From NCBI GenBank assembly GCA_025517485.1, contig JAOPKB010000001.1, positions 62,001 through 126,000 of the forward strand: DNA of 64,000 nt, read 5' to 3'. Position numbers and translations under genes: made by a program. Shown here piece after piece: positions 1-8,741 of this stretch (the stretch's first letter is position 1; the number at the start of each line of letters is the position of its first letter). Source of the stretch: Natronoglomus mannanivorans. Lineage in GTDB: Archaea > Halobacteriota > Halobacteria > Halobacteriales > Natrialbaceae. Under the pieces are notes generated by a model that was not told the DNA's origin, did no database searches, and saw only the letters and a list, made by a program, of their open reading frames with translations.

Positions 1-1
1 C

Positions 2-2386
2 CTCTATGCGATGAACGAGATGGGGATCACGTCGAACACGAGCCACCGCAAGTGCTCCTCGATCGTCGGGGAGACGATGGGTGACTACCACCCTCATGGG
101 GACCGCGCTATCTACGACGCGCTCGTGCGGATGGCACAGGACTTCTCGATGCGGTATCCACTGGTCGACAGCCAGGGGAACTTCGGTTCGATGGACGGCG
201 ATCCGGCCGCGGCCATGCGGTACACCGAGGCCCGGATGGACTCGATCGCCGAGGAACTCCTCGAGGACTTAGAGAAGGACACGGTCGACTTCTCGTCGAA
301 CTACGACGACCGACTTCAGGAACCCGACGTTTTGCCGGCGGCGTTTCCGAACCTGCTGGTCAACGGTTCCTCGGGGATCGCGGTCGGAATGTCGACGAAC
401 ATTCCGCCGCACAATCTCGGCGAAGTGATCGACGCGACGATCGCGCTCATCGAGGATCCCGAGATCACCGTCGAGGGTCTGATGGAACACGTCAAGGGGC
501 CAGACTTCCCGACAGGTGCGAACATCGTCGGCCGCGATGCCATCTACTCCGCCTACGCGACCGGCCGCGGGCGACTCCGCGTCCGTGCGGAGTTCGAAAT
601 CGAGGAGTGGAAGAACGACCGCGAACGAATCGTCATCACCGAACTTCCCTACCAGACGAACAAGGCTCGCATGGTCGAGCGCATCGCCGAGGACGTCAAC
701 GACGGGGAGATCGAGGGCATCTCCGACCTGCGCGACGAGTCCGACCGCGACGGCGTTCGCGTCGTCGTCGAACTCAAACGCGGGGCGAATACGGAAGTCG
801 TCAAGAACCGACTGCTCGAGACGCACCTCGAACGAACGTTCGGCGTCATCAACCTCGCGCTGGTCGACGGCCAGCCGCAGGTGCTCACACTCAAGGAAAC
901 CTTAGAGGAGTACGTCTCCCACCGTCGCGAGGTCGTCCGTCGGCGCAGCGAGTACGATCTGAACGAGGCCGAAGAGCGCGCCCACATCTTAGAGGGACGA
1001 CTCAGAGCACTCGAGAACGTCGAGAGCGTAGTCGAACTCATCCGTAACTCCGAGGACCGGTCGGCGGCGAAGACCGGCCTTCGCGAGGAGTTCGACTTCT
1101 CCGAGCGCCAGGCAGACCACATCGTTCGGATGCAACTGGGCAGTCTCACCTCGATGGAGTCCACCGAAATCGAGGAGGAGTACGAGGAGGTTCAAGCCGA
1201 GATCGAACACCTCGAAGCGATCCTGGGGAGCGAGGAGCGCTTGCTCGAGGTTATCACCGACGAACTACGAGCGATCAAAGACGAGTACGACGACGACCGC
1301 CGCACCTCGATCGTCGAGGATCACGGGACGGTCACCCACGAGGACCTCATTCCGGAGGAGGACGTTTTCGTCGTCATGACCGAAGACGACTACGTCAAGC
1401 GGATGCCGATCGATTCGTTCGATCCCCAGCGCCGCGGTGGCAAGGGGATCATCGGCGCCGACGTCAAGGAGGACGATCGGGTCGCGACGGTGTTCCGGGC
1501 GAACACCCACGATTACCTGCTTTGTTTCACGAACCACGGGCAGGTCTATCAGCTCAAGACCTACGAGATCCCGGAGATGAGCCGAACGGCTCGCGGCAAG
1601 TCCGCGGTCAACATCCTCGACCTCGATAAGGGCGAGAACATCACGGCCATCGTCGACACCGACGCCTTCGAGGACGACGAGTACGTGACGATGGCCACTC
1701 GCGACGGCTACGTCAAACGCACCGCAGGCGAGGAGTTCGACAACATCCTCTCGACAGGGATCATCGCCGCCAGCTTAGAAGAGGGTGACGAACTCGTCGA
1801 CGTCGAGGTCACCGACGGGACCAAAGACATCGTCGTCGCCACCGAGGGTGGGATGACGATCCGGTTCGACGAGGACGAAGTTCGTTCGATGGGTCGCAAC
1901 GCCCGCGGTGTCGGCGGCATCAAACTCGAGGGCGACGATGCCGTCGCCGGGCTAGTCGCCACCGACGAGGCCGACGATCGGGCGCTGTTGACGGTGACCC
2001 GAAACGGCTACGGGAAGCGGACGCTGCTCTCGGAGTACCGAACCCAGTCACGATACGGCAAGGGACTGATCGACATCAAGACCAACGACCGAAACGGCCC
2101 GGTGACAGCGGTCAAGGCCGTCACCGAGGACGACCACCTCGTCATCATGAGCGAGGACGGACAGATCATGCGGACTCGTGCAGGCGAGATATCGACCGTC
2201 GGGCGCAACACGATGGGCGTGACGGTCATGGACGTCGCGAGCGACGACGCGGTCGCCAGCGTCGACGTGATTCCGGGGACGTCACTGGAACCGGAGGGTG
2301 ACCTCGAGGCCGACGTCGACGTCGATGCCGACGCTGGAACCGAGGACGAAACCGAACCGACGATCGAGAGCGAGGACGACGAATAA
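2..2386 (+). CDS. gyrA: DNA gyrase subunit A, 5' end cut by window edge
   Basis: Subunit A of the type IIA topoisomerase that introduces negative supercoils and carries the DNA-cleaving tyrosine. The open frame enters at base 2 (Leu-Tyr-Ala-Met-Asn); about 50 N-terminal residues are missing compared with E. coli GyrA. Counting from the Met at base 11, the quinolone-region motif GDYHPHGD is followed by Arg where E. coli has Ser83, and the catalytic tyrosine sits in AMRYTEARM at residue 71. The GyrA box QRRGGKG is present and begins the C-terminal DNA-wrapping domain, whose repeated beta blades run to about residue 760. The last 35 residues are an Asp/Glu tail typical of halophiles. gyrB would be expected just upstream, outside the window. 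Identification is secure. Confidence 0.97.
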   Translation, partial: LYAMNEMGITSNTSHRKCSSIVGETMGDYHPHGDRAIYDALVRMAQDFSMRYPLVDSQGNFGSMDGDPAAAMRYTEARMDSIAEELLEDLEKDTVDFSSNYDDRLQEPDVLPAAFPNLLVNGSSGIAVGMSTNIPPHNLGEVIDATIALIEDPEITVEGLMEHVKGPDFPTGANIVGRDAIYSAYATGRGRLRVRAEFEIEEWKNDRERIVITELPYQTNKARMVERIAEDVNDGEIEGISDLRDESDRDGVRVVVELKRGANTEVVKNRLLETHLERTFGVINLALVDGQPQVLTLKETLEEYVSHRREVVRRRSEYDLNEAEERAHILEGRLRALENVESVVELIRNSEDRSAAKTGLREEFDFSERQADHIVRMQLGSLTSMESTEIEEEYEEVQAEIEHLEAILGSEERLLEVITDELRAIKDEYDDDRRTSIVEDHGTVTHEDLIPEEDVFVVMTEDDYVKRMPIDSFDPQRRGGKGIIGADVKEDDRVATVFRANTHDYLLCFTNHGQVYQLKTYEIPEMSRTARGKSAVNILDLDKGENITAIVDTDAFEDDEYVTMATRDGYVKRTAGEEFDNILSTGIIAASLEEGDELVDVEVTDGTKDIVVATEGGMTIRFDEDEVRSMGRNARGVGGIKLEGDDAVAGLVATDEADDRALLTVTRNGYGKRTLLSEYRTQSRYGKGLIDIKTNDRNGPVTAVKAVTEDDHLVIMSEDGQIMRTRAGEISTVGRNTMGVTVMDVASDDAVASVDVIPGTSLEPEGDLEADVDVDADAGTEDETEPTIESEDDE

Positions 2387-2453
2387 CGAAGCGCGTTCGT
2401 CGATCCGTTTTCGAATCGTGTCGTGAACTGTTCGGTAGATCGGGAGAGGACCA

Positions 2454-2483
2454 GAATCGAAATCGAAATCGGAATCGGAATCG
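2454..2483. repeat. Hexanucleotide repeat tract (GAATCG/AAATCG, 5 units)
   Basis: Five consecutive six-base units reading GAATCG, AAATCG, AAATCG, GAATCG, GAATCG in the gap between gyrA and the convergent regulator gene. It is non-coding here. Similar six-base-period tracts lie at 8627, 20908, 23621 and 41492. Confidence 0.8.
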
Positions 2484-2607
2484 GATTTCACGCCAAATCG
2501 ATCACGGAGCGAGACGACTGTTTCGTCGATGTCGATCGAAGAGAAGTACTAGAAGAGAGTCTGTAAGGAGAGAGTTTAGAGTGCAGACGGTCGCGACCCG
2601 ACTCAGT

Positions 2608-3141
2608 TCAGTGTTCGGGTTCTTCTGCCGGCGCGACCATCTCGTCGATCTGGAGGATGAGAATGTTGTTCGTGTCGTCTTTTCCGTCGAGGGTACCGTC
2701 GATACGAAGCTTCGACAGCGGTGTCGGACCGACGGTCACCGAATCGCCCTCGTGGATGTCGCTGATCGAGCCCTGCGCGTGGACCTCGGCTCGACAGAGT
2801 TCGGGGTGGTGAACGCTCGAGAGGTCGATCTCTTCGACGATGATATCGGTGACTGGCTCGCCTTCGTGTTTGATCGGGACGGAGGCGGGTTCGTCCATCT
2901 GCTGAATCTCGAGGGCCTCGTAGGCGGCTGCGGTCGGCTTGTAGCCACCTTTCGGGCCGGGAACACCCTCGACTAGCTGGAGGGCTTTGAGACTCTGCAT
3001 CTGGTTGCGAATCGTGCCGGGATTACGGTCGACCTGCTCGGCGATATCTTCGCCTTTGATCGCGTCTTCGGTTTCTTTGTGCAGGTTCGTCAATGCACGC
3101 AATATCTTCTTCTGGCTGGGTGTGAGTTCGATTGATGACAT
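2608..3141 (-). CDS. Winged-helix transcriptional regulator, haloarchaeal conserved
   Basis: A 177-residue protein. Residues 5-70 form a winged helix-turn-helix (TPSQKKILRAL, then GEDIAEQVDRNPGTIRNQM as the recognition region, and a GPKGGYKPT wing). The rest, about residues 85-170, is a beta-rich domain with HHPELCRAEVH and VGPTPLSKL that I cannot assign to a known ligand-binding fold. Haloarchaeal homologues are often labelled Rrf2-like or HTH-domain protein, but the Rrf2 iron-sulfur cysteines are absent. ATG start at 3141; an AT-rich TATA candidate (CCTTAAATGC on the plus strand, about 3164-3173) lies 24-32 bases upstream, which fits leaderless transcription. It is convergent with gyrA. Its targets cannot be read from the sequence. 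Confidence 0.8.
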   Translation of the reverse strand: MSSIELTPSQKKILRALTNLHKETEDAIKGEDIAEQVDRNPGTIRNQMQSLKALQLVEGVPGPKGGYKPTAAAYEALEIQQMDEPASVPIKHEGEPVTDIIVEEIDLSSVHHPELCRAEVHAQGSISDIHEGDSVTVGPTPLSKLRIDGTLDGKDDTNNILILQIDEMVAPAEEPEH

Positions 3142-3288
3142 GGGGAATCCTTCGTAGTAGATTTCCTTAAATGCGAGGGTTGGCCGACGATGTCTTTCGA
3201 TTTGATCATTTGCCGGCGGCGTGGTAAGCGTTTCTTTTCGATGGCGACGGCGGTAAGCGTTTTTGGTGTCCGTTTTCGGTCGGCAGCG

Positions 3289-4212
3289 TCAGGGAACGAT
3301 GTATCCTTCGACGATGACGTCCTCGAGGACGAACATGAGTGCGACGCCGACGATGAAGGTCGCGGCGTTGAGTCGGGTAACGATGGCTTCGGCGTCGAAG
3401 CGGATGAGTTCTGCAACCTCGATGAGGACCTGCAAGATCGCTCCGACGGCGACGGCGTAGAACAGTGCAGCCAGGAGCGACGAAGAGCTGAGACTGCCGA
3501 TCCAGCCGCCGACGATCACCGGTCCACCAGCGATGAGACCCATCGCGGCGAAGTGGCGAAGCGGCGGAATCTCGGTGTCGCGCGCGACGGCGGCGACGAC
3601 CGTCGGTCCTTCCATCACGTTGTGCATGACGAAGCCGACGACGAGGAGCATGACGAGCGTGCCCTCGCCCTGAATGAAGGCGACACCGATCGCCATTCCC
3701 TCGCCGATGCTGTGGAGTCCGAGCGCGACGGCGACGAGATACGCGATCGTGAGGCCGCTCTTTTCGGTCGTCACCATCTTTCGCTGGCGCCACTTGCTGA
3801 TCGCGTACATGACCGCGAACGTTCCGGCGAAACCGAGCACCGCGAGAACCCATGCGAACGTCGTACTCTCGGCGTCGGCGCTGTTCTCGAATACCTCTCC
3901 GACCATCTCGAAGGCGATGAACGCGAGGACACCGGCCGAGAGCGCGAGGAAGGCGTGGATGTAGCGGTGATCGAGCGCCCGAATGAACGGGAACCAGAGC
4001 ATACCGATGACGACCGGCACGACGCCGGCGATCGCACCGATAATCGTGAGCATCCAGAGGATGTCGAGCGTACTCGCAGTCGACATCGACTCGATATTAC
4101 CGAACGGAGAGGTGAAATAGAGCAGCCCGGAGATCGCTCCGAGAATAATAAGCGGACCGATTGCCAGTAACCACTGGGGGATCGCATCCGTCGCTCGTCG
4201 ACCTTTCGTCAC
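3289..4212 (-). CDS. ZIP family divalent metal transporter
   Basis: A 307-residue polytopic membrane protein with about eight hydrophobic segments. It carries the two ZIP metal-path motifs: HSIGEG at residues 167-172 and HNVMEG at 197-202. ZIP proteins move Zn2+, Fe2+ or Mn2+ into the cytoplasm. No ATG lies near the 5' end, so the GTG at 4212 is taken as start. Upstream, a TATA-like AAAGTATATG (minus strand, about 4276-4284) is directly followed by a perfect DtxR-type palindrome at 4260-4275, so transcription is likely repressed by the metalloregulator encoded next door at 4354-5034. Whether the substrate is Mn, Fe or Zn is not determined; regulation by a DtxR protein and the neighbouring Mn-dependent arginase favour Mn or Fe. 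Confidence 0.92.
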   Translation of the reverse strand: MTKGRRATDAIPQWLLAIGPLIILGAISGLLYFTSPFGNIESMSTASTLDILWMLTIIGAIAGVVPVVIGMLWFPFIRALDHRYIHAFLALSAGVLAFIAFEMVGEVFENSADAESTTFAWVLAVLGFAGTFAVMYAISKWRQRKMVTTEKSGLTIAYLVAVALGLHSIGEGMAIGVAFIQGEGTLVMLLVVGFVMHNVMEGPTVVAAVARDTEIPPLRHFAAMGLIAGGPVIVGGWIGSLSSSSLLAALFYAVAVGAILQVLIEVAELIRFDAEAIVTRLNAATFIVGVALMFVLEDVIVEGYIVP

Positions 4213-4259
4213 GTCACCTCACCTCGTCTCGTGTCGAACGTCGTCGTCATTGACAGTGT

Positions 4260-4275
4260 TTTAGACTCGTCTAAA
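4260..4275. promoter_or_regulatory. DtxR-type operator upstream of the ZIP transporter
   Basis: Perfect 16-base palindrome TTTAGACTCGTCTAAA. It lies immediately downstream of the minus-strand TATA candidate, overlapping the expected transcription start of the ZIP gene, so bound repressor would block initiation. A second half-matching site (TTTAGACT ... AATCTAA) follows at about 4296-4316. It closely resembles the SirR/IdeR/MntR class of operators. Confidence 0.85.
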
Positions 4276-4353
4276 CATATACTTTGCCCACGGATGTTTA
4301 GACTGAGCCGAATCTAATGCCGGTTCGGCGACGAATACTCGAGTCGATCGGCG

Positions 4354-5034
4354 TCAGTGTTCGATTTCTGCAGGAACGGTGACGCGGACCTCTCTGGCGA
4401 CCTCCTGTGGCAACGAGACGGCATCGTCGAGGTGGGTGGCACGGGCGGTCACCATGCCGAAGGGAGCGACCTCGAGAATCTCGAGTTCGACGCCGGGTTC
4501 GACGCCGTGGTCGGCGAGATACGAGAGGACCGCGGCGTCGTGGTCGGCGACCTCTTCGACGACGACCGTCGCGCCTTCCTCGAACTCCGTGATGGATTTG
4601 CCGGTCGGCCCTGCAGGCGGTTCGAGGTCCGCGCTGGGGATCGGCGAGCCGTGGGGATCGACGTCCGGATCGCCGAGCGCGGCGGCGACCCGGGCCTCGA
4701 AGTCCTCGCTGATGTGGTGTTCGAGCCGATCGGCCTCGTCGTGGACTTCCGCCCAGTCGTAGTCTAAGTGTTCGGTGAGATAGGCCTCGAGCAACCGGTG
4801 GTGGCGGACGATCTCGATCGCGACGGTCTCTCCCTCGTCGGTCAGGACGACGCCGCGGTACTTCTCGCGGTCGACCAGTCCTCGGTCCTCGAGTTTCTCG
4901 ATCATACTGGTGACCGTCGGCGACGTGACGTCGAGCTCCTCGGCGATCTCGGAGGTTTTGATCCGGTCCTCGCGATCGCGCTGGAGCTGATAGATGACTT
5001 TGAGGTAGTCTTCCATCACGTCGCTGAGCATCAT
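4354..5034 (-). CDS. DtxR/MntR-family metal-dependent transcriptional regulator
   Basis: A 226-residue DtxR-type repressor. Residues 1-65 are the winged helix (MLSDVMEDYLKVIYQLQ, then EIAEELDVTSPTVTSMIEKL); residues 66-140 are the metal-binding dimerization domain with HHRLLEAYLTEHL and HDEADRLEHHIS; residues 150-226 are an SH3-like FeoA-type domain (SITEFEEGATVVV ... ARATHLDD). The family represses metal uptake genes when Fe2+ or Mn2+ is replete. Two adjacent ATGs (5034, 5031) are possible starts. A variant of the same operator (5045-5060) lies between the TATA candidate and the start, suggesting autoregulation. The neighbouring ZIP transporter has the perfect operator. Haloarchaeal members are called SirR, Idr1 or Idr2; I cannot say which one this is. 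Confidence 0.93.
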   Translation of the reverse strand: MMLSDVMEDYLKVIYQLQRDREDRIKTSEIAEELDVTSPTVTSMIEKLEDRGLVDREKYRGVVLTDEGETVAIEIVRHHRLLEAYLTEHLDYDWAEVHDEADRLEHHISEDFEARVAAALGDPDVDPHGSPIPSADLEPPAGPTGKSITEFEEGATVVVEEVADHDAAVLSYLADHGVEPGVELEILEVAPFGMVTARATHLDDAVSLPQEVAREVRVTVPAEIEH

Positions 5035-5044
5035 CGTGTCCGAG

Positions 5045-5060
5045 TTTAGAGCCGTCTATT
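5045..5060. promoter_or_regulatory. Variant DtxR operator upstream of dtxR-family gene
   Basis: Read on the minus strand, AATAGACGGCTCTAAA matches 12 of 16 bases of the palindrome at 4260-4275. It sits just downstream of a minus-strand TATA candidate (GATTTAGG, about 5061-5068) and upstream of the regulator's start. The 93-base divergent gap also carries the arginase promoter (AACTAAATC at 5098-5106), so one site could affect both directions. Confidence 0.6.
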
Positions 5061-5127
5061 CCTAAATCTTCCGTCGTCGTTAGCAGAATGTCCAACGAAC
5101 TAAATCCGTCCCACACATACGGCAGGT

Positions 5128-6048
5128 ATGGATCGAACCGTTCGACTCATCGGCGCGCCGATGGACTTCGGGGCGAACCGACGTGGTGTCGACATGGGGC
5201 CCTCGGCGATCAGATACGCGGGACTCGGCGACGAACTCGAAGATGCCGGCGTCGCGTGTACCGACTCTGGTGATCTCCTCATCCCGCGTGCGGAAGAGCG
5301 TGATCCCGACGCGAACCCGCCGAGTAGCGGCGAAGCGAAGTTTCTACTCGAGATCGAGGACGTCTGTTCGCGGCTGTCAGAACAGGTCGCGGAGGCGCTC
5401 GCCGAGGGAACGACCCCGCTGGTGTTGGGCGGCGATCACTCGATCGCGATCGGGACGATGGGCGGTTCCGCTCGCGATGCGGACCTCGGCGTGATCTGGT
5501 TCGACGCTCACGCGGACATCAACACGCCCGAGACCTCGCCGAGCGGTAACGTTCACGGGATGCCGCTCGCGGCGGCGCTCGGACGGGGTATCTTCGAGGA
5601 GATGCCGTGGGCCCACGCGCCCCGCGTTCGCGAGGAATCCGTCGCGTACGTCGGCCTTCGGAGTATCGACGACCGCGAACGGGACGCCATTCGCGACAGC
5701 GAGATGACCGCGTTCACCATGTCCGACATCGACGAGCGAGGCATTACGGACGTCGTCGAGGACGCCCTCGCGGTCGCGACCGACGAGACCGACGGCGTCC
5801 ACGTCAGCCTCGACCTCGACTGGCTCGATCCCAAGGCCGCACCGGGCGTCGGGACCCCAGTCCGTGGCGGCGTCACCTACCGGGAGGCCCACTCCGCACT
5901 CGAGGCCGTCTCCGAGTTCGACGAGCGTGAGGGGGGACTGCGTTCGATGGATGTCGTCGAAGTGAACCCGATTCTCGACGAACACAACGAAACGGCGACC
6001 CTCGCGACGGAGTTGACCGCGAGTGCGTTCGGGAAGCGAATTTTGTAA
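5128..6048 (+). CDS. rocF: Arginase
   Basis: A 306-residue ureohydrolase. The binuclear Mn2+ site is intact: GGDHS at residues 101-105, [12 protein letters not shown] from 126 and SLDLDWLDP at 227-235. The stretches [20 protein letters not shown] and GNVHGMP are closer to true arginases (arginine to ornithine plus urea) than to agmatinases or formiminoglutamases. The ATG at 5128 has a TATA candidate (AACTAAATC, 5098-5106) 22-30 bases upstream, so the transcript is probably leaderless. It is transcribed divergently from the DtxR-family regulator, which may be meaningful because the enzyme needs manganese. Agmatinase is the main alternative but less likely. Confidence 0.9.
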   Translation: MDRTVRLIGAPMDFGANRRGVDMGPSAIRYAGLGDELEDAGVACTDSGDLLIPRAEERDPDANPPSSGEAKFLLEIEDVCSRLSEQVAEALAEGTTPLVLGGDHSIAIGTMGGSARDADLGVIWFDAHADINTPETSPSGNVHGMPLAAALGRGIFEEMPWAHAPRVREESVAYVGLRSIDDRERDAIRDSEMTAFTMSDIDERGITDVVEDALAVATDETDGVHVSLDLDWLDPKAAPGVGTPVRGGVTYREAHSALEAVSEFDEREGGLRSMDVVEVNPILDEHNETATLATELTASAFGKRIL

Positions 6049-6176
6049 TCTAGTAGTCTTCTTGGAAATATCACCCCTTCCGTTCGACGTTTCGACACAT
6101 TTTGGCCCGTGGTAACAACCAACACCCGGATATCGGTTCCAACACCTTTGTATCGGAGTGTTTCTGACTGTCCAGT

Positions 6177-7346
6177 ATGACTGAGAACGTCGTCGTTCTC
6201 GGCGCTGGATACGCCGGTGCCGGAACGATCGCAAAGCTCCAGTCGGAGCTCGACGATGATGCACGAATCACCTGGATCTCGGAGACGGATTATCACCTCG
6301 TTTTGCACGAAGCACACCGTGTCGTTCGTGACCCGGACGTTCGATCCGACATCACCGTCCCCGTCCACGAAATCACCGATCCGAGTACCCGATTCGTCCA
6401 GGATCGCGTAACGGCTCTGGACACCGACGAACAGGTCGTCGAACTCGAGGAGGGCGACGACGTCGAGTACGATTACGTACTGGTCGGCCTCGGCAGTTCG
6501 ACCGCCTACTACGGCATTCCCGGACTCGCAGAGCACTCGCTGACCCTGAAGAGTCTCGACGACGCACTCGAGATCCACGATCAGATCAAGACCGCGAGCC
6601 AGGAGGCCACCCGCGGCGAGCCCGCCCAGATCGTCATCGGTGGCGCCGGACTCTCGGGCATCCAGACTGCCGGCGAGATCGCCGAGTTCCGCGACAATCA
6701 CCGTGCACCGATCGACATCCACCTGGTGGAGGCCCTCGACGAGATCTTCCCGGGTAACGACCCCGAAATCCAGCAGGCACTTCGCGACCTGCTCGAGGAA
6801 GCGGGCGTTCAGATCCACACCGACGACCCGATCACGGAAGCCGAAGACGGCGTCATCAACTTCGACGAGGGCGAGCCCCTCGAGTACGACGTCTTCGTCT
6901 GGACCGGCGGGATCACCGGCCGTGAGGCCTTCGACGAGACCGACCTCGAGAACGAGCACAATCGGCTGAACACGGAAGCGAACTTTCAGACCTCCGACGA
7001 GCACGTGTTCGCGATCGGCGACTCGGCGATCATCGATCAGGGCGATATGCCCGCGCCACCGACGGCCCAGGCCGCCTGGCAGGCCGCCGAAGTCGCCGGC
7101 GAGAACATCGCCCGTGCGATCGAGAACCGTCCGCTCAAGACCTGGGAGTTCGAGGACAAAGGGACCGTCATCTCCGTCGGTGAGAAGGCAGTCGCCCACG
7201 AAGTCAAGCCGGCCTTCGGCCTCTCGTTGCCAGTCGACACCTTCGGCGGCTTCCCAGCGAAGAACCTGAAGAAGATGATCGCCGCCCGCTGGATCGCCGA
7301 CATCACGTCCTGGGGGCGCGCGCGCAAGTCCTGGTCGTCGCTGTAG
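6177..7346 (+). CDS. Type II NADH dehydrogenase (FAD-dependent)
   Basis: A 389-residue member of the pyridine nucleotide-disulfide oxidoreductase superfamily. The N-terminal FAD-binding dinucleotide fold is VVVLGAGYAGAGT (residues 5-17); the second, NADH-binding Rossmann motif is IVIGGAGLSGIQTAGE (about 153-168); the second FAD contact is HVFAIGDSAI (about 277-286). There is no CxxC redox pair. The C-terminal part is amphipathic and would attach peripherally to the inner face of the membrane, as in Ndh2, which transfers electrons from NADH to menaquinone without pumping protons. Sulfide:quinone reductase is the close alternative, but the conserved Cys residues of that family are missing. It appears to be monocistronic. 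Confidence 0.88.
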   Translation: MTENVVVLGAGYAGAGTIAKLQSELDDDARITWISETDYHLVLHEAHRVVRDPDVRSDITVPVHEITDPSTRFVQDRVTALDTDEQVVELEEGDDVEYDYVLVGLGSSTAYYGIPGLAEHSLTLKSLDDALEIHDQIKTASQEATRGEPAQIVIGGAGLSGIQTAGEIAEFRDNHRAPIDIHLVEALDEIFPGNDPEIQQALRDLLEEAGVQIHTDDPITEAEDGVINFDEGEPLEYDVFVWTGGITGREAFDETDLENEHNRLNTEANFQTSDEHVFAIGDSAIIDQGDMPAPPTAQAAWQAAEVAGENIARAIENRPLKTWEFEDKGTVISVGEKAVAHEVKPAFGLSLPVDTFGGFPAKNLKKMIAARWIADITSWGRARKSWSSL

Positions 7347-7463
7347 TCTGCGAGCGCTCGCAGTCGCGACACCGATATCACCCGTATCACCCGGAAACGG
7401 TGCTCGAGACGGTACACTGCTGTCCCGATCGTTCTTTCACTCCCACCTATCCACCACAACCAT

Positions 7464-8018
7464 ATGTCAACGACCGTCCCTCTCCTCGAGTGTCTCACAC
7501 ACCAGCCGCTGCTCTTCGGACTCGAGGGATTCGAGACGCAGGCACGCGAGTGGATCGACGCTGCCAGCGGTCCCTGGCAGTACCTCCTGATCTTCGCTCT
7601 CGCCGCGACGCCGTGGCTCGAGATTCTGATCGTGATCCCGATCGGTATCGCACTCGGTCTCGATCCGCTCACCGTCGCCGTCGTCGCGTTCGCCGGGAAC
7701 GTGATTCCGATCTATCTCATCGTCACTCTCTTCGACCGAATTTCGACGTGGTTGGACCGCCGTCGTGACGACGACGCCGACGAGCAGTCGGCCCGCAGCG
7801 CTCGAGCGAAACGCGTCTGGCGTTCTTACGGGCTTCCGGGACTCGCACTCGCGGCGCCGATCCTGACGGGTGTCCACCTCGCCGCCGTCCTCGCGATGGG
7901 ACTCGGTGCCCGAAAACGAGCGACGCTCGGCTGGATGACGGTGGGAATCGCGCTGTGGACCGTCGTCATCACGGTCGTCTCGGTGACCGGCGTTTCGGTT
8001 CTCGAGGGCTGGTTCTAG
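7464..8018 (+). CDS. Small multi-drug export family membrane protein
   Basis: A 184-residue integral membrane protein with about four or five hydrophobic segments. The signature TPWLEILIVIPIGIALGL is typical of the Sm_multidrug_ex family (PF06695), a family named from limited evidence, so the actual substrate is unknown. A basic/acidic cytoplasmic loop (DRRRDDDADEQ ... RAKRVWRSYG) separates the two halves, followed by GLPGLALAAPILTGVHL. The ATG at 7464 is the only sensible start. The gene stands alone between the NADH dehydrogenase and the convergent acyltransferase. Confidence 0.85.
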   Translation: MSTTVPLLECLTHQPLLFGLEGFETQAREWIDAASGPWQYLLIFALAATPWLEILIVIPIGIALGLDPLTVAVVAFAGNVIPIYLIVTLFDRISTWLDRRRDDDADEQSARSARAKRVWRSYGLPGLALAAPILTGVHLAAVLAMGLGARKRATLGWMTVGIALWTVVITVVSVTGVSVLEGWF

Positions 8019-8088
8019 GGTTCGGAGGTCGTTTTCCGTTCACGTTCTCCGTTCGCGTCCGCCGTCGCCGGCCTCACTCGAGTTGCTG

Positions 8089-8667
8089 TCACTCCCCGTC
8101 GTTCGTCCCCATCGGTTCCGCCGGCACCCCTGCGACGGTCTCACCGGGTGGGACGTCTCGCGTCACGAGCGAGTTCGCCGCGACGCTGGCTTCCGCGCCG
8201 ATCTCGACGCCGGGCAGCACGATCGCACCCGCGCCGATCATCGCCCGCTCGCCGACGACGACCTCGCCGATTCGGTACTCCTCTTGCAGGAACTCGTGAC
8301 AGAGTAGCGTCGCGTCGTAGCCGACGATCGCCCCCTCCCTGACGGTGATCAGGTCCGGCCAGAAGACGTCCGGCGTCGCCTCGAGGCCCCACGAGACGCC
8401 CGGGCCGATCGTCGCGCCGAGCCGACGGAGGAGCCAGCGCTTGAGTCGGAGACTCGGCGAGATCCGGATCAACCACACGGTGACGTAGTTGACGGCGACG
8501 CGAATCGGATGGCGGGCGCTGGGCCAGTGGGCCAGCGAGTTCGCCGGGCCCGGGGTCGCGTGGCGTCGGACTCGGTCGTGTCTCGAGTGTGACGGTGAGG
8601 TGTCGTCGGACGTCGCGTTGGGGCCGGGATCGGAGTCAGGGTCGGAGTCGGAGTCGAACTCGGTCAC
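8089..8667 (-). CDS. Hexapeptide-repeat (LbH) acyltransferase
   Basis: A 192-residue protein. Residues 80-185 form a left-handed beta-helix of hexapeptide repeats (GATIGPGVSWG, ITVREGAIVGYDATLLCHEF, VVVGERAMIGAGAIVLPGVEIGAEASVAANSLVTRDVPPG), the fold of maltose, galactoside and serine O-acetyltransferases. A short amphipathic segment at about 55-75 precedes it. The catalytic His is plausibly in LLCHEF. The N-terminal 30 residues (DSDSDPDSDPGP) come from a six-base repeat tract and are probably unstructured. Start is GTG at 8667, as no ATG precedes the helix. The acceptor may be a sugar or glycan; it is not identifiable from sequence. Downstream of the AsnB-like gene on the same strand. Confidence 0.85.
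   Translation of the reverse strand: MTEFDSDSDPDSDPGPNATSDDTSPSHSRHDRVRRHATPGPANSLAHWPSARHPIRVAVNYVTVWLIRISPSLRLKRWLLRRLGATIGPGVSWGLEATPDVFWPDLITVREGAIVGYDATLLCHEFLQEEYRIGEVVVGERAMIGAGAIVLPGVEIGAEASVAANSLVTRDVPPGETVAGVPAEPMGTNDGE
8627..8662. repeat. Hexanucleotide repeat tract inside acyltransferase 5' end
   Basis: Six units of six bases (GGATCG, GAGTCA, GGGTCG, GAGTCG, GAGTCG, AACTCG) that encode the Asp/Ser-rich leader of the acyltransferase on the minus strand. Confidence 0.75.
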
Positions 8668-8741
8668 TGCTCGAGAAGTCCTCTCGCCGTACGCAAAGGT
8701 CTAGCGGTCAGTGGTACTGTGTTTGGCTCTAAAGCTGTCGA

